From contig OX123200.2 in the NCBI GenBank assembly GCA_944739405.2, positions 6,278,761 through 6,342,760 on the forward strand: a DNA stretch of 64,000 bases, given 5' to 3'. The notes under the pieces are model-generated. The model saw only the letters and a program-made list of their open reading frames with translations, was not told where the DNA came from and did not search any database. Position 1 is the stretch's first letter. Each line of letters starts with the position of its first letter. The position numbers were made by a program, and so were the translations under genes. Origin of the DNA: Euclidia mi (taxonomy: Eukaryota; Arthropoda; Insecta; Lepidoptera; Erebidae). Below, piece after piece: positions 1 to 9,839 of this stretch.

Positions 1-106
1 CGCCCCCTATTACGTGGGACCTAAAAATTCAAGGCGAAATGTCGATGTAATATTACTCCTCTGCCTAACCCTTCGGGGATACAGGCGTGAGTCTATAAAA
101 AAAAAT
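1..106 (+). repeat. SINE-A, 3' fragment
   Basis: Matches the second half of the fuller SINE-A copies at 13389 and 35269, from GCCCCCTATTACGTGGGACC to the tail CAGGCGTGAGTCTATAAA followed by an A run. It is cut off by the window edge, so the tRNA-like head may lie just outside. Confidence 0.8.
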
Positions 107-427
107 GTATAGAGACTTAGTTAGAGCAGGTTACCACATAGTTCACGATGACCGTATTGCCATCGCATGATTTTAAGAATCCTGTAGAAACTCCTACATA
201 ATTTCAAATCTGGCTTACTTGCCCGGGATCAAGCCCACGAATCAGAGTCCCAGTATTGTCTAGCTGCTTGCAAGTTGTTTAATGCACAAATCTTAATAGA
301 ATTGCAATGTCCTCTACATTTCTGTTTTCATGATCATGTGATTGATCTTAAAATCGTACATTTGTGGCAAACTCTGAGTTAGATTCTATATCAGGTATCA
401 TGGGAATTGAATTTTACCGGCGTACAT
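107..427. other. Unassigned non-coding stretch
   Basis: No convincing ORF, terminal repeat or internal match to other parts of the window was recognised. Confidence 0.5.
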
Positions 428-664
428 GGACACAAGTAACACCACAGGAGTCACAAGTGCGTTGCCGCCCCTTGGGCTTGGGAAAAAGGATAGGATGAGG
501 ACTGGGATGAGGGAGAAGGAATAGGGGATAGGGCCTCCGGCACTCTCACTCACCGAACGAAATGCAACAGTTTAGGTACTGTTACTTTACGTCGATTTTC
601 TGTGAGAAACTTCCCCGTTCGAGCCGGCCCATTCATGCTGATATCAGCAAGGCTCTACAACCTT
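428..664. repeat. Possible old interspersed repeat
   Basis: A GC-richer block with purine-rich GGATGAGG/GGGATAGGG runs, then CGAACGAAATGCAAC and GAGCCGGCCCATTCATGCTG. The last motif resembles a dispersed repeat I associate with moth genomes, but there is no second copy here to confirm it. Family and borders are uncertain. Confidence 0.35.
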
Positions 665-879
665 CTAGTTTTTATTGTTGTGACTCTGTGAATGGTCTGT
701 AAAACAGGAGACCAGAGATCACAAATCCCGTTTCACTATTTCAACATCCAATGTTATAGGAGGCATGCTTAGTTTGTCTAATATTTGCTTTTGGTGGCAG
801 ACGCGCCTATAGTCCCATGTAGTTTGGATGATCAGGCGTAAACCCAGTAATCACCTTAGCCCAGTTGTATCAGACTTCT
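665..879. other. Unassigned spacer
   Basis: Nothing recognised between the GC-richer block and SINE-B. Confidence 0.4.
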
Positions 880-1117
880 GACTGCACGTTTGGCGTAGTG
901 GTTTAGGCGGCCGCCTCGTCGCTTGCCACTGCGCCGAGTGTTGTGGGTTCGATTCCCACACGAGACAACACTTTGTGTGTGAGTCTGGGTGTTCATTGTG
1001 TCCGTTCGTTGTATGTTTGTAAAATCCCCCGCGACACAGAGTTTAGTTCAGTTTAGTCCTAATGCGGGAGTTGTCTATCAAAAAAAAAAAGAGAAAAAGA
1101 AAGAAAAAGAGAAAGAG
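880..1117 (+). repeat. SINE-B, near full length
   Basis: A tRNA-derived SINE. The head has an A-box-like TTGGCGTAGTGGTTTA near 889 and a B-box GGGTTCGATTCCCAC near 947, the internal RNA polymerase III promoter pair. A unique body follows with TTTAGTCCTAATGCGGGAGTTG, ending in an A/G-rich tail (1080-1117). It is mirrored by the minus copy at 2052-2267. Transcription is inferred from the boxes only. Confidence 0.85.
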
Positions 1118-1551
1118 TAGAGCCAAGTGCTCCCAAACCTTACCCCGGTACAGAATTATAATTTGAAAGGAAGAGTCATGAAGATAAGCAGTAAGTAGGG
1201 TAGTATAAAGGTGAGTTCATATGAGAAAATGATAAATGTATAACTTTGTAAAGAATAAGAGAGCAATATTGGGGTTTCAAGGCATTTCTACCTGGATCTA
1301 GTACTACTTAAGTTTTATAGAAATAATTTGAAGGAAGAACTGCTGGTCTACTTAACAACGAGATATAGAGTAGCATAAAGGCAAAAAGGTATAAAGGGAG
1401 GTATAAAAAATATTTCAGGCACTTTCTCGTGCAAAAGAAATGCAATGTTCATTAATATAACTTCTTTTAATATAAAAAAAGAAGACCTAGCCACGTTTCA
1501 AACTTATCTTAATGTAAATATAGAATGATTGAATAATTAACTTTAAACTTA
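1118..1551. other. AT-rich spacer
   Basis: No supported ORF or repeat; nothing recognised. Confidence 0.45.
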
Positions 1552-1878
1552 GATGTTCATAATCGTCACATAAATTGTTAATTATCGCTTGCCCTGTGCC
1601 TCGGAGAGCACGTTAAACCGTCGGTCCCGGCTGTCATGAAGATCTTTGGCAGTCGTTACGGGGAGCCAGTACCCTCAAATAAACTGATACTGGTCTAAAC
1701 CATGGAATATCGCTATCCCTTTGGGTTGCGGAGGTCAGACGGCAGTCGCTCTGTGGAAAAGTTGATATTCTGTCATATCTGGTTAGACCAGTAAGTGGAC
1801 CTCGGGCTCCAAGGCGTGTGAGTCTTGGTTGCAACCGGGATAACGCTAGGATGATGATGATGTTCATAATCGTCACAT
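1552..1878 (+). repeat. SINE-F, 5'-truncated, with 20-bp TSD
   Basis: The insert (about 1572-1858) runs from AAATTGTTAATTATCGCTTG through CTCGGAGAGCACGTTAAACC, the body shared with copies at 4902, 38054 and 54675, to a tail GGGATAACGCTAGGATGATG. It lacks the tRNA-like head. A perfect 20-bp direct repeat beginning GATGTTCATAATC flanks it at 1552-1571 and 1859-1878, as expected for target-primed retrotransposition. Confidence 0.88.
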
Positions 1879-1934
1879 TATGACCTAATTGATATTTGTT
1901 ACCTTTGACTTTGACTCTACCACAAGTGCACACC

Positions 1935-2010
1935 TTGTAACGTAAGAGCTAGTGTTGTGTGGGTATTGTGGGTTCGACTCCCACACGGGAGAAATATTTG
2001 CACGTAAATC
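1935..2010 (+). repeat. tRNA-like SINE head fragment
   Basis: Contains GGGTTCGACTCCCACACGGG, a B-box-type arm, followed by a body unlike SINE-B. A short TTTGACTTTGAC run at about 1904-1915 lies just before it and resembles LINE tail microsatellites. Confidence 0.45.
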
Positions 2011-2051
2011 AAAATTGGTTTGCCAAGTGTCACCTTTTTCTTTCTCCTTTT

Positions 2052-2267
2052 TTAAAAAAGACAACTTCCGCATTAGGACTAAATCCTGTGTCACGGGGGA
2101 CTTTACAAACATACCTACATTTAACGAGGACAATTAACACCCAGACTCGAAACAACAATTTATGGATCACACAAAGTGTTGTCTCGTGTGGGAATCGAAC
2201 CCACAACACTCGGCGCAGCGTCAAGCGGCGAGGCGGCCGCTTAAACCACTACGCCAACCGTGCAGTC
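2052..2267 (-). repeat. SINE-B, near full length
   Basis: Reverse complement of the 880-1117 element: B-box complement GTGGGAATCGAACCCAC near 2188, A-box complement TAAACCACTACGCCAA near 2241, head end TGCAGTC at 2261-2267, and an A-rich tail complement at the left. More diverged in the body than the plus copy. Confidence 0.85.
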
Positions 2268-2540
2268 AAAAAGTGTGTTTACAAGCGTTACTTTTTCCAG
2301 AGACATAAGATTTATTCCTAATGCAGAAATTGTTGTCAGTAGTAGCGGAACGTTAAAATCTTCCCGAGTATTTTAATCTTTGCTTGACTCCCTCACCCTT
2401 ACATAGGTATAAGTTACAGTAAAATCAACAAAAAATTGATTTTTAAGTACTCCGAAATAAGAATATCTCATTATTAAATGCTAACTTGACTTTAAACATA
2501 TAAATTTGTTTTACTTGAAGCTTTCAATGAAATAAATTTC

Positions 2541-2888
2541 AAAAGACTATATTCATCACCACCAGCCCTATTTGTAAACTGTCCCACTACTGGGCGCGGG
2601 CCTCTTCTCACTATGAGAAAGGTAAGGCCATAGTCCACCACGCTGGCCAAGAGCGGATTGGCAGACTTTACATGTCTTTCGAGAACATTATGGAGAAATC
2701 TCAGAAATGCAGGTTTCCTCACGATGTTTACCTTCACCGTTTAGCAAGCGATAATTAACAATTTAATACGCACATAACTCCGAAAAGTCATTGGTGCGCA
2801 CCATGGATTCGAACTCGGACCTTCTGTTTAGCGGTCCATCGGTCTCTCCACTAGGCTATCGCTGCTATTACTAGGAATAAAAGACTAT
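2541..2888 (-). repeat. SINE-E with 10-bp TSD
   Basis: Minus-strand SINE: tail complement CAGCCCTATTTG...CTGTCCCACTACTGGG at the left, B-box region GGATTCGAACTCGGACC near 2806, and head complement GGCTATCGCTGC near 2855. Direct repeat AAAAGACTAT lies at 2541-2550 and 2879-2888. About 12 nt lie between the head and the right repeat. Confidence 0.88.
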
Positions 2889-4342
2889 TTTACTAGGAAT
2901 AATTATTATTAATATATACTCCTGTCTATACTACTGACTGTTGTGTGTTTTCTTGTGTTCTATTTTTACAATTTTTTACACTAGAGCCATCTGTGTTTTT
3001 AAAAGCTATAAAACACAGATGAGAATATTGTACACGGGTGAAGTTGACTCTAGCGCCATCTATTCGAGGGTGTGAAAAGCGTTCGTGCCAATTTTATATT
3101 GGAAAAACTATTGTAGTTTTCTTATAGGGCAGATTTTTTGTAATTTCATTTTCTTTATGGAAACTGGTACAAGGCTGCTATGTCATTACTGTAAAAGTTA
3201 ACTGAACTGCGTGTTTTTGATTATATCGGTACCTACCTACTTAACCATTTTTAACCCTGTTCTCTTACTAGAGTTTAAAAGGTAGGTACAATATTTTGGA
3301 AACCTAAATGAAAAGTGAAACATGAGTTAAATAATAACAAATTAATAATAACTCAGTCTTACTTACTGTCAATACGGGTATCAAAAAAGTATTTTATTTT
3401 TATTAGATATTAACATTATTAATTTTTATTTGTCATATTTTAACAATTTTATTTGATCTCAGCATTAAAACTAAGAAATATTACAATGTCATATTTTTCT
3501 TAGAATATACCGAAGAATTATTTATATTCAAGTTAGAAACTTTAGTCAGTGTATGACTATTAGTTGCTATTAGATTCTTGTTAGAATTTGCACTGTGATA
3601 CGACTAGCGACATCTATTATCGAATAGAAAAAATATTACGCTTGTAGATAAAACAGTCTACGAATGCTTCGGGACGCTTGTGCGATATAAAAATAATAAT
3701 TTGGCTTTAAAAGTTGATAGGCTGAGCTCTAAAACTTTTATATTTATGTTTGTAAATTATAAGAACATAGCTGATTATTAACCTACTAAAACTCGAAGCT
3801 ATATATAACTTTTGTACCTATGCTTATAGTTGCTGCTTTTTAGTTTCTCAAAATTTTGTGTGTTTTATCTAACTATTAAAATTGGGTGATAGCTTATTGA
3901 GTTAGGTATTTTTACCACTTACTTTAACTTTTTGTAATTTAAATATATACCTACTTAATCATGATTTGTTATGTTAAATGAAAAATAATTCAATTAAAAT
4001 GAATAATTATTATTAGATAATTATATGCCTACTATGTGCTATATATTATATACTAACTACTACTTCTGCGAATTATTTGTGTTCTTAGGTATTTTCCTAA
4101 ACTTCGTTTAAAACCGTAATTATCTTAAGCATTTGCATACCTACCTATGTCTGTGAAACCTATGTTTAATAAGTTAATGTGCAATCTTCAATCCTAAAAT
4201 ATCATCGTTACATAAAAGATATGGATAGGAGGTATTATTTGGGTATTAAATTTAGGTCTTTCTAAATAGGTATATTTTTAACAATGTCAATTGCATTGGG
4301 TGAAACCTGTTATGATTGTGTTGTCTTGAATAAATAAATAAA
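2889..4342. other. AT-rich non-coding; a short hairpin
   Basis: Long A/T-rich tract without a supported ORF. It holds a 12-bp perfect inverted repeat CATCTGTGTTTT / AAAACACAGATG (2988-2999 and 3010-3021) next to TCTAGCGCCATCTATTCGAG at about 3051, a motif I associate with dispersed moth repeats. TGTCTTGAATAAATAAATAA near 4322 resembles a LINE 3' end. Confidence 0.45.
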
Positions 4343-4384
4343 TATTTATGCCTAACGTAGTAGTAGCTAGGTTAGGCATAAATA
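4343..4384. repeat. 14-bp perfect inverted repeat
   Basis: TATTTATGCCTAAC (4343-4356) and its complement GTTAGGCATAAATA (4371-4384) enclose a 14-nt loop. Confidence 0.85.
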
Positions 4385-4776
4385 ATATGGGTACAAAGTA
4401 GTAAATTTGTTTAAGATAGATTTTTCTTATCTAGGTAACTAAAGTTTGACAAACAAAATCAGTAGGTACTTACAGCTTTATTTAATAAGCAGATATACCT
4501 AATTACTTAGTTCCTTAAAGTACCTGACGCTCTATTCCGTTCTTACACTGTCATTCCCGACAAAGTGTTGTTTTGAAAGTTGAAAAAAATAGAAAAGTTA
4601 AGCACATGCGGTTTAAACTACTCTGAACTTTAAAATTATAAACCCTTGCAAAAGTTAATTTCTGAACCTACGATTTCTTCATCATTCGCATCTCCTCCTT
4701 TCTTACCTATCTGTCGTCGTTTTTTTTAATTAGATCGATGTGATCATAATTATTATCTCTGGAGCACTAAAATAAT
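4385..4776. other. AT-rich spacer
   Basis: No supported ORF or repeat recognised. Confidence 0.4.
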
Positions 4777-4829
4777 AATAGGCATTCTCTACCAGACATC
4801 CCTAGGTTGACTGGTAGAGAATGCCTATT
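4777..4829. repeat. 19-bp perfect hairpin
   Basis: AATAGGCATTCTCTACCAG (4777-4795) is perfectly complementary to CTGGTAGAGAATGCCTATT (4811-4829), with a 15-nt loop containing CCTAGG. The stem does not extend further, so it is shorter than a typical miRNA precursor. Confidence 0.9.
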
Positions 4830-4890
4830 GCACTCTTTACCTAAGTTCGCCTATACAGAAGTACCTACCTAGGTAAGTACTAGAAGTGAA

Positions 4891-5292
4891 ATCTATACTA
4901 TTCATCCTCTTAGTGTTATCCCAGTTTCAGTTTGGGGTCCGCTTACTAGTCTAACCGGATTTGGCTTTTCCACAGAGCGACTGCCTGTCTGACCTCCGCA
5001 ACCCGAGGCGATAGCGATATTCCATGGTTTAGACTAGTGTCAGTTTATTTAGAAGGTAGGTACTGACGTCCTGCAACGACTGTCAAAGATCTTCATGACA
5101 ACCGGGACCGACGGCTTCACGTGCTCTCCGAGGCACGGGACAAGCGATAAATAACAATTCAATACGCACATAACTCCGAAAAGTCATTGGTGCGCGCCCT
5201 GGGTTCGAACCCGATACCCTCTGCTGTATGGCAGTCTGTTGGTATCTCCACTCTGCTATCGCTGCCTGCTTCTTAAGTTATATCTATACTAT
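4891..5292 (-). repeat. SINE-F, full length, with 11-bp TSD
   Basis: Full-length minus SINE-F. The tail complement ATCCTCTTAGTGTTATCCCAG is at the left, then the body with CCGGGACCGACGGCTT..., then the head shared with SINE-E, with B-box GGGTTCGAACCCGA near 5200 and GCTATCGCTGCC ending at 5266. Direct repeat ATCTATACTAT lies at 4891-4901 and 5282-5292. Confidence 0.87.
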
Positions 5293-5355
5293 AATATAAT
5301 TAAACTGATGAGTTTGTTTGGTTGAACGTGCTAATTTCAGGAACTACTGGTTACT
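5293..5355 (+). repeat. Repeat H, 5' fragment
   Basis: AAACTGATGAGTTTGTTTGG... CAGGAACTACTGG matches the first part of the H copies at 6541 and 35871; the rest is missing. Confidence 0.6.
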
Positions 5356-5414
5356 ACTATATCCTTTTTTGTCAAATAATACTAATTAACTACAAAATAA
5401 TTACTAAAAAAGGG

Positions 5415-5575
5415 CCATATTAAAAGCACCCATAACCGGCGTGCATGTATGATGAGGTTCATGAATGTCGAGGAAGCGAAAGAGGAACGCTTCGTTTGAA
5501 CCGGAGCATTTGGCGTTCCATAGTCTCTGCCTTCCCCAATGGGAGACAGGCGTGACGATAGATAGATCGATAGAC
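5415..5575 (+). pseudogene. LINE-J C-terminal remnant
   Basis: Translates, with breaks, to the same peptide motif seen at 24421 (NRRACM, NVEEAK), and ends in TCTCTGCCTTCCCC..GACAGGCGTGA followed by GATA repeats. The reading frame is disrupted. Confidence 0.6.
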
Positions 5576-5644
5576 AAACTAATTACCTCACGTAGTTTTA
5601 AGCTACAATGTTATTCATTCTAAATTGTATCATTTACCCAACTT

Positions 5645-5896
5645 AACGAGTAATGTCCGTGCGGTGACGGATTAAGAATACGGATTGTCACCACCCCATA
5701 TCATCCCATGGGTGTCGTAAGAGCTGACAGAGGGAGCATATTATGCAGAGAACAGCACTGTAAGGGAAGGAAAACTTGATACAAACCCTATACCAACCCG
5801 TTTGGACAGCGTGGTATAGTAGGCAAATTCCTCCTTTTAAAGAAGAGGCCTATTCCAGCAGTGGACTGTTAAAGGCTGATGATGATGAACGAGTAA
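5645..5896 (+). repeat. Repeat G with 9-bp TSD
   Basis: Starts CCGTGCGGTGACGGATTAAG and ends CAGCAGTGGACTGTTAAAGG then CTGATGATGATG. Direct repeat AACGAGTAA lies at 5645-5653 and 5888-5896. No tRNA-like head is visible. Other copies are at 6982, 41824 (-) and 60092 (-). Confidence 0.85.
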
Positions 5897-6072
5897 CATT
5901 CACATGTAAGACAATTCAAAGGCAGTATAGAAGATAGACAATTTAGTCAATATCAACCGTTCAGCTTTACTTAGTAACAACAGTACATATATATCGATGG
6001 TAACAACCTACTCTCTGAAAGTGATGTGCCAACTACTTAGAGAATTTGTATACCATGGATACCATCCATCCT

Positions 6073-6158
6073 ATTTTTATTTTTATAGACTTAAGACTGT
6101 ATCCCCGAAGGGGTAGGTAGAGGTGTAATATTACACCCACATTTCGCCAATGAATCCA
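6073..6158 (-). repeat. SINE-A, 3' fragment
   Basis: Complement of the SINE-A tail: CTTAAGACTGTATCCCCGAA GGGGTAGG, then TTACACCCACATTTCGCC. The head is absent (5'-truncated). Confidence 0.75.
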
Positions 6159-6540
6159 GGAATGTCTTCGTCTACTATTTTTCTCGTAAATTGTGGATAT
6201 GCCAGTGTTACTCTTAATGGTAATATAAAGGTAACCAGAGCTTATACCTACATGAACATAGTATTTAATCTTTGCATTGCAGAAGCAATGCCAATGAAAC
6301 ACATCTACATCGCTGCCTACTGGCAGGAACAGGAGAAACAGGAAAATAATTGTGAATAGAGAGAACAGGGCATTTAGGCCTACACACTCGTACTCATCAA
6401 ACAAAACGCAAGAGTACATACAGCGTTACCTATTACTTTAGGTAATATTCTGTGAGCGTGTAGCACTTCCCTAGTCGAACCGATATATCTATTTATTTAT
6501 TAAACTTTACCAAGAATTACGTACTTATATCAAATCTTAT
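6159..6540. other. Unassigned; short chance ORFs
   Basis: A 69-codon frame (+, 6150-6359) and a 128-codon frame (-, 6033-6419) overlap each other. The start of one and the end of the other lie in SINE-A sequence, and neither resembles a known protein. I regard both as chance. Confidence 0.5.
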
Positions 6541-6747
6541 CTAATACTAATATATAAAGCTGAAGAGTTTGTTTATTTGTTTGGTTGAACACGCTAATCT
6601 CAGGAACTACCGATCCGATTTGAAAATTATTTTATTGTCAGATAGGACATTTAATCGAAGAAGGCTATAGGCTATAAAACATCACGCTAAAAGCCACGGG
6701 AGTGGAGCCTTAAATAACGTGGGTGCAACCGCGGGCATCATCTAGTT
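6541..6747 (+). repeat. Repeat H
   Basis: Begins CTAATACTAATATATAAAGC TGAAGAG, contains ACACGCTAATCTCAGGAACT and AGGCTATAGGCTATAAAACA, and ends GCAACCGCGGGCATCATCTAG. Matched by 35871-36052 (+) and 31962-32150 (-). It has no coding capacity; probably a LINE-tail-derived or non-autonomous repeat. Confidence 0.75.
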
Positions 6748-6972
6748 ACAAATAAAAAGCTTAACCTTTCAACATCACTCCTTAACACAATATTTATTGA
6801 TAGGTAAACATCGTGCCAAAGGTCAAAAAGAATCATCTACTTGTCTTAGTTAGGTACACGAATACTTATTAACGCCATGTTACGCCAAAAAATAGATCTG
6901 TGTTTACAACACAAATTTGGCCATATCCGTATTTAGATTTATTTAGTTACTAGCTTCAGAATATACTTACCT

Positions 6973-7228
6973 ATAGAACTATCCGTGTGGTGACGGATTA
7001 GGAATATGGAATGTCACCATCCCCTATCATCCCATAGGTGTCGTAAGAGCCGACAGAGGGACCATATTATGCAAAGAACAGCACTGTAATAGAAGGAAAA
7101 CTTGATACAAACCCTATACCAACCCGTTTGGCCAGCGTGTTATAGTAGGCTAATTCCTCCTTTTAAAGGAGAGGCCTAGTCCAGCAGTGGACTGTCAAAG
7201 GCTGATGATGATGATGATGATAGAACTA
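6973..7228 (+). repeat. Repeat G with 9-bp TSD
   Basis: Same structure as 5645-5896, more than 200 bp of close similarity. Flanking ATAGAACTA lies at 6973-6981 and 7220-7228, and the tail has an extra GAT unit. Confidence 0.87.
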
Positions 7229-7774
7229 ATGCTGCTTCAAACATCTAAAGTTTTTAATTCACACGCCCGAAAAAAAATTTAAGGTAATAATATTTTCTTA
7301 AAACAATGCAAATACTTTTCAGTACATCAAACATTCTCTAATATAAAAATTAGGACATTCTTTTCATACTGTATTATAATTATTGATACTTACGACCTTT
7401 TTACATCAAACTATACCACCAAAAAGTACCCAACTCATTTCACCGCCACGCAGACCACCCTAAAACTCCATAAAAAGCTTAAAAAGAAGTAAAAAAAGTA
7501 ATCAAAATTAAAACATTACGCAACAGTTGATAGTTGCGTATCACAAAATGACACAGGGCACAAAATTAAGGGTTTCATGACAGTCGGCGTAATTAAGGGC
7601 GTATTTTGACGTTTCTATTTAAAGAAATGTCAGTTGGCCCGTGATGGTTTAACCGACGTCGTAGACTAAGTAAGGGTTTATTAAGGAGAGTATTTTTGTT
7701 ATTTGTTTTTATAAAATGCAATAAATTCGTGTAATTTTATAATTTGCAGTATTTATTTGAGTAATAATTTTTTT
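7229..7774. other. Non-coding; candidate conserved island
   Basis: No ORF or repeat seen. The part at about 7500-7690 (GCAACAGTTGATAGTTGCG, a 6-8 bp imperfect palindrome, then GGCGTAATTAAGGGCG) is more complex in composition than its surroundings and has no copy elsewhere in the window. Confidence 0.35.
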
Positions 7775-7930
7775 CACCTATAGTGTCCCATTGTTGGGCA
7801 AAGGTCTCCCCTATACTTACGCAGAAGTTTCTATCTCCGTTTATTTGTGTCAATTTAGTGAGAAAGCATCTAGCTCATCTCGCCAACGCTTTCTGGGTGT
7901 ACCCCAACCACAATGATCGCCACATGGTGG
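7775..7930 (-). pseudogene. RTE-like LINE C-terminal remnant
   Basis: Read on the minus strand it contains RKRWRDELDAF, the same motif as the LINE fragment at 50973, and ends CAACAATGGGACACTATAGG. Stops interrupt the frame; only about 50 codons of the extreme C-terminus survive. Confidence 0.65.
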
Positions 7931-8015
7931 ACACAGGACGGGACTCCTGTATCCACCACGTGGCGATTAATATAAGTTACCGATAGGAAATCTTATCCAT
8001 GGATAGCGAAAATAA

Positions 8016-8248
8016 AATGACTCACGCCTGCATCCCCAAAGGGGTAGGCAGAGGTTTAATATTACAGCAACATTTCACCATGAATTTTTAGGTCCCACGC
8101 AATAGAGGGCGAGCCTATTGCCGTTACCGGGCACATCACCAGACTCCGTGCTGCTACTGAGAATTCGGAAAACCCAGTAACACTTTTGCCCGACCCGAGA
8201 CCGCCGATCAGCAGTCGCTGACGCTATCCACTGGACCACGGAGGCAGT
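8016..8248 (-). repeat. SINE-A with B-box deleted
   Basis: Complement of SINE-A from the tail (CTCACGCCTGCATCCCC) to the head (GGACCACGGAGGCAGT ending near 8247). Compared with 51250-51465, the arm between CCCGACCCG and CCGATCAGCAG is shortened and the GGAATCGAACC B-box complement is missing, so the internal promoter should be non-functional. Confidence 0.83.
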
Positions 8249-8551
8249 AAAAGCAAAAAAAAATGTTGTCTCTGAAAATTTCAGTTTTTAGAACAAGTAT
8301 TTAACATGGGTAAGACCAATAAAAATGACTTTAATACTGGACCTACCCATGAGAATCGCTTGTTCGTTCTTTCTGATATTACTGAATTGAAGGGGCAAGT
8401 GAATCTGTCTTTGAGACTGCATCTAATAAGGTCACTTTCCATCATAGCAAAGTTGGCGTTAAAACATAATAATTAGTTTAGTCATCAGAAGTGATGACAA
8501 TTAAAGCGATCATGCTTCTGTTAAACAATATGCTATAATCTGTTAATAATA
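8249..8551. other. Unassigned spacer
   Basis: No feature recognised. Confidence 0.4.
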
Positions 8552-8745
8552 AGCTACGCCTGCAATTTTTGTAAATTTACCCGTTCTGGCCGTTCCCGTG
8601 GGAATTTCGGGAAATCCCTTCTTAGTGCACCCCTACGGTCCTCAAGGAACATACATGCCAAATTTTGGCTTCCTGCGCCCAATAGTTTCAGCTGTAGCGT
8701 GTCTGTCAGTCAGTAAGTAACGCAAGGATTTCATATATTAAGATA
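8552..8745 (+). repeat. Repeat I
   Basis: AGCTACGCCTGCAATTTTTG... GGGAAATCCCTTCTTAGTGC... CTGTCAGTCAG... CGCAAGGATTTCATATATTAAGAT. Same family as 13818, 43551, 54148 (+) and 14811, 21094 (-). Non-coding. Confidence 0.78.
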
Positions 8746-9414
8746 TTGTAAAGCAATAATTTAGGTACAATGCCCGATGTATGAGTGCTATGTTATGGAA
8801 TAATAACCGTATGCAAACATAGCACAAAAACAAAACAAATATAGCATAAAACCAAAAAATGCAACCCAACGACACCAATTATTTCCTCCTCGCTGCAAAG
8901 ATCTCCATAATTTCCTACAGCTCTTGGTTACTACGAAAATAAACAGAAAGATTATCTTTTAACTCCCAAAGGGTTTTAAACCCTTGCTGAATTCTGCACA
9001 GCTAAAACCTACACGCTACTTTGTCAGACATCTAATAAAAAATTTAGTTTACTTTTTCTGACGTAGTTTTCCTTTTTCGGTCGACCTTTTCGCTCTCCAT
9101 ACCTTCAAAAATGTCCGCAAAAAGCCTAAAACGAGTGTCCTATTGTGCCCGTCTGTCCCGATATTTATATTAAACAATTTTATATTTTTCCTCGCCTGGT
9201 TTGCTCGGCGTTTTTTGCTGACTGAAACTTTTTTGGCAATTGGCAGGAGTTAAAAGTATGCTTTCAAGTAATTATTGTACAGATTAACTACATTATAAAT
9301 GCCTGCTAAAAGTTACGTCTACAGTTAAACAAGCATAGAGTTTGCTGTACCCCATTTTTGATCAGATTTGATCTGATACCGATTGCATTCCTACTTCTGC
9401 ATCAGGTGTGTTAC
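8746..9414. other. Unassigned non-coding stretch
   Basis: No ORF or repeat. 9045-9240 is somewhat GC-richer (TTTTTCGGTCGACCTTTTCG, GCTCGGCGTTTTTTGC) and unique in the window; it could be a conserved non-coding segment. Confidence 0.35.
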
Positions 9415-9747
9415 TACCCGATTCATCATCATCAGCCCTTTATACTGTCCCACTGCTGGGCACGGGCCTCTTCTCACTATGAGAAGGGTAAGGCCATAGT
9501 CCACCACGCTGACTAAGTGCGGGTTGGCAGACTTCACATGTCTTTCGAGAACATTATGGAGAACTCTCAGACATGCAGGTTTCCTCTCGATTTTTTCCTA
9601 CACCGTTTAGCAAGCGATAATTAACAATTTAATACGCACTTAACTCCGAAAAGTTATTGGTGCGTGCCGTGGATTCGAACCCGAGACCCTCTGCGTAGCA
9701 GTCTGTCGGTCTCTCCTCTCAGCTATCGCTGCCTTTTACCCGATTCA
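9415..9747 (-). repeat. SINE-E with 11-bp TSD
   Basis: Near full-length minus copy: tail complement TCATCATCATCAGCCC...CTGTCCCACTGCTGGGC, B-box GGATTCGAACCCGAGACC near 9671, head complement AGCTATCGCTGCC ending at 9733. TACCCGATTCA flanks it at 9415-9425 and 9737-9747. Confidence 0.9.
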
Positions 9748-9839
9748 GCTGTGCTGAAATCCAAGTTATATAACGCTACCTGTATCTTGAAACTGGTTTT
9801 GTTTTTAAATTTTGCCTGCTAAGCCTGATGCTTTAAACG

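Noticed and set aside
1943..2010. Possible tRNA gene (TTCGA arm)
   Set aside because: Only a B-box arm is present; no acceptor stem or anticodon arm, so a SINE fragment is more likely.
4777..4829. miRNA precursor
   Set aside because: The stem is 19 bp and does not continue; no arm extension or mismatched structure typical of animal pre-miRNAs. Kept only as a hairpin.
6033..6419. 128-codon minus-strand ORF
   Set aside because: Part of it is antisense SINE-A and the rest is hydrophobic low-complexity; no family resemblance.
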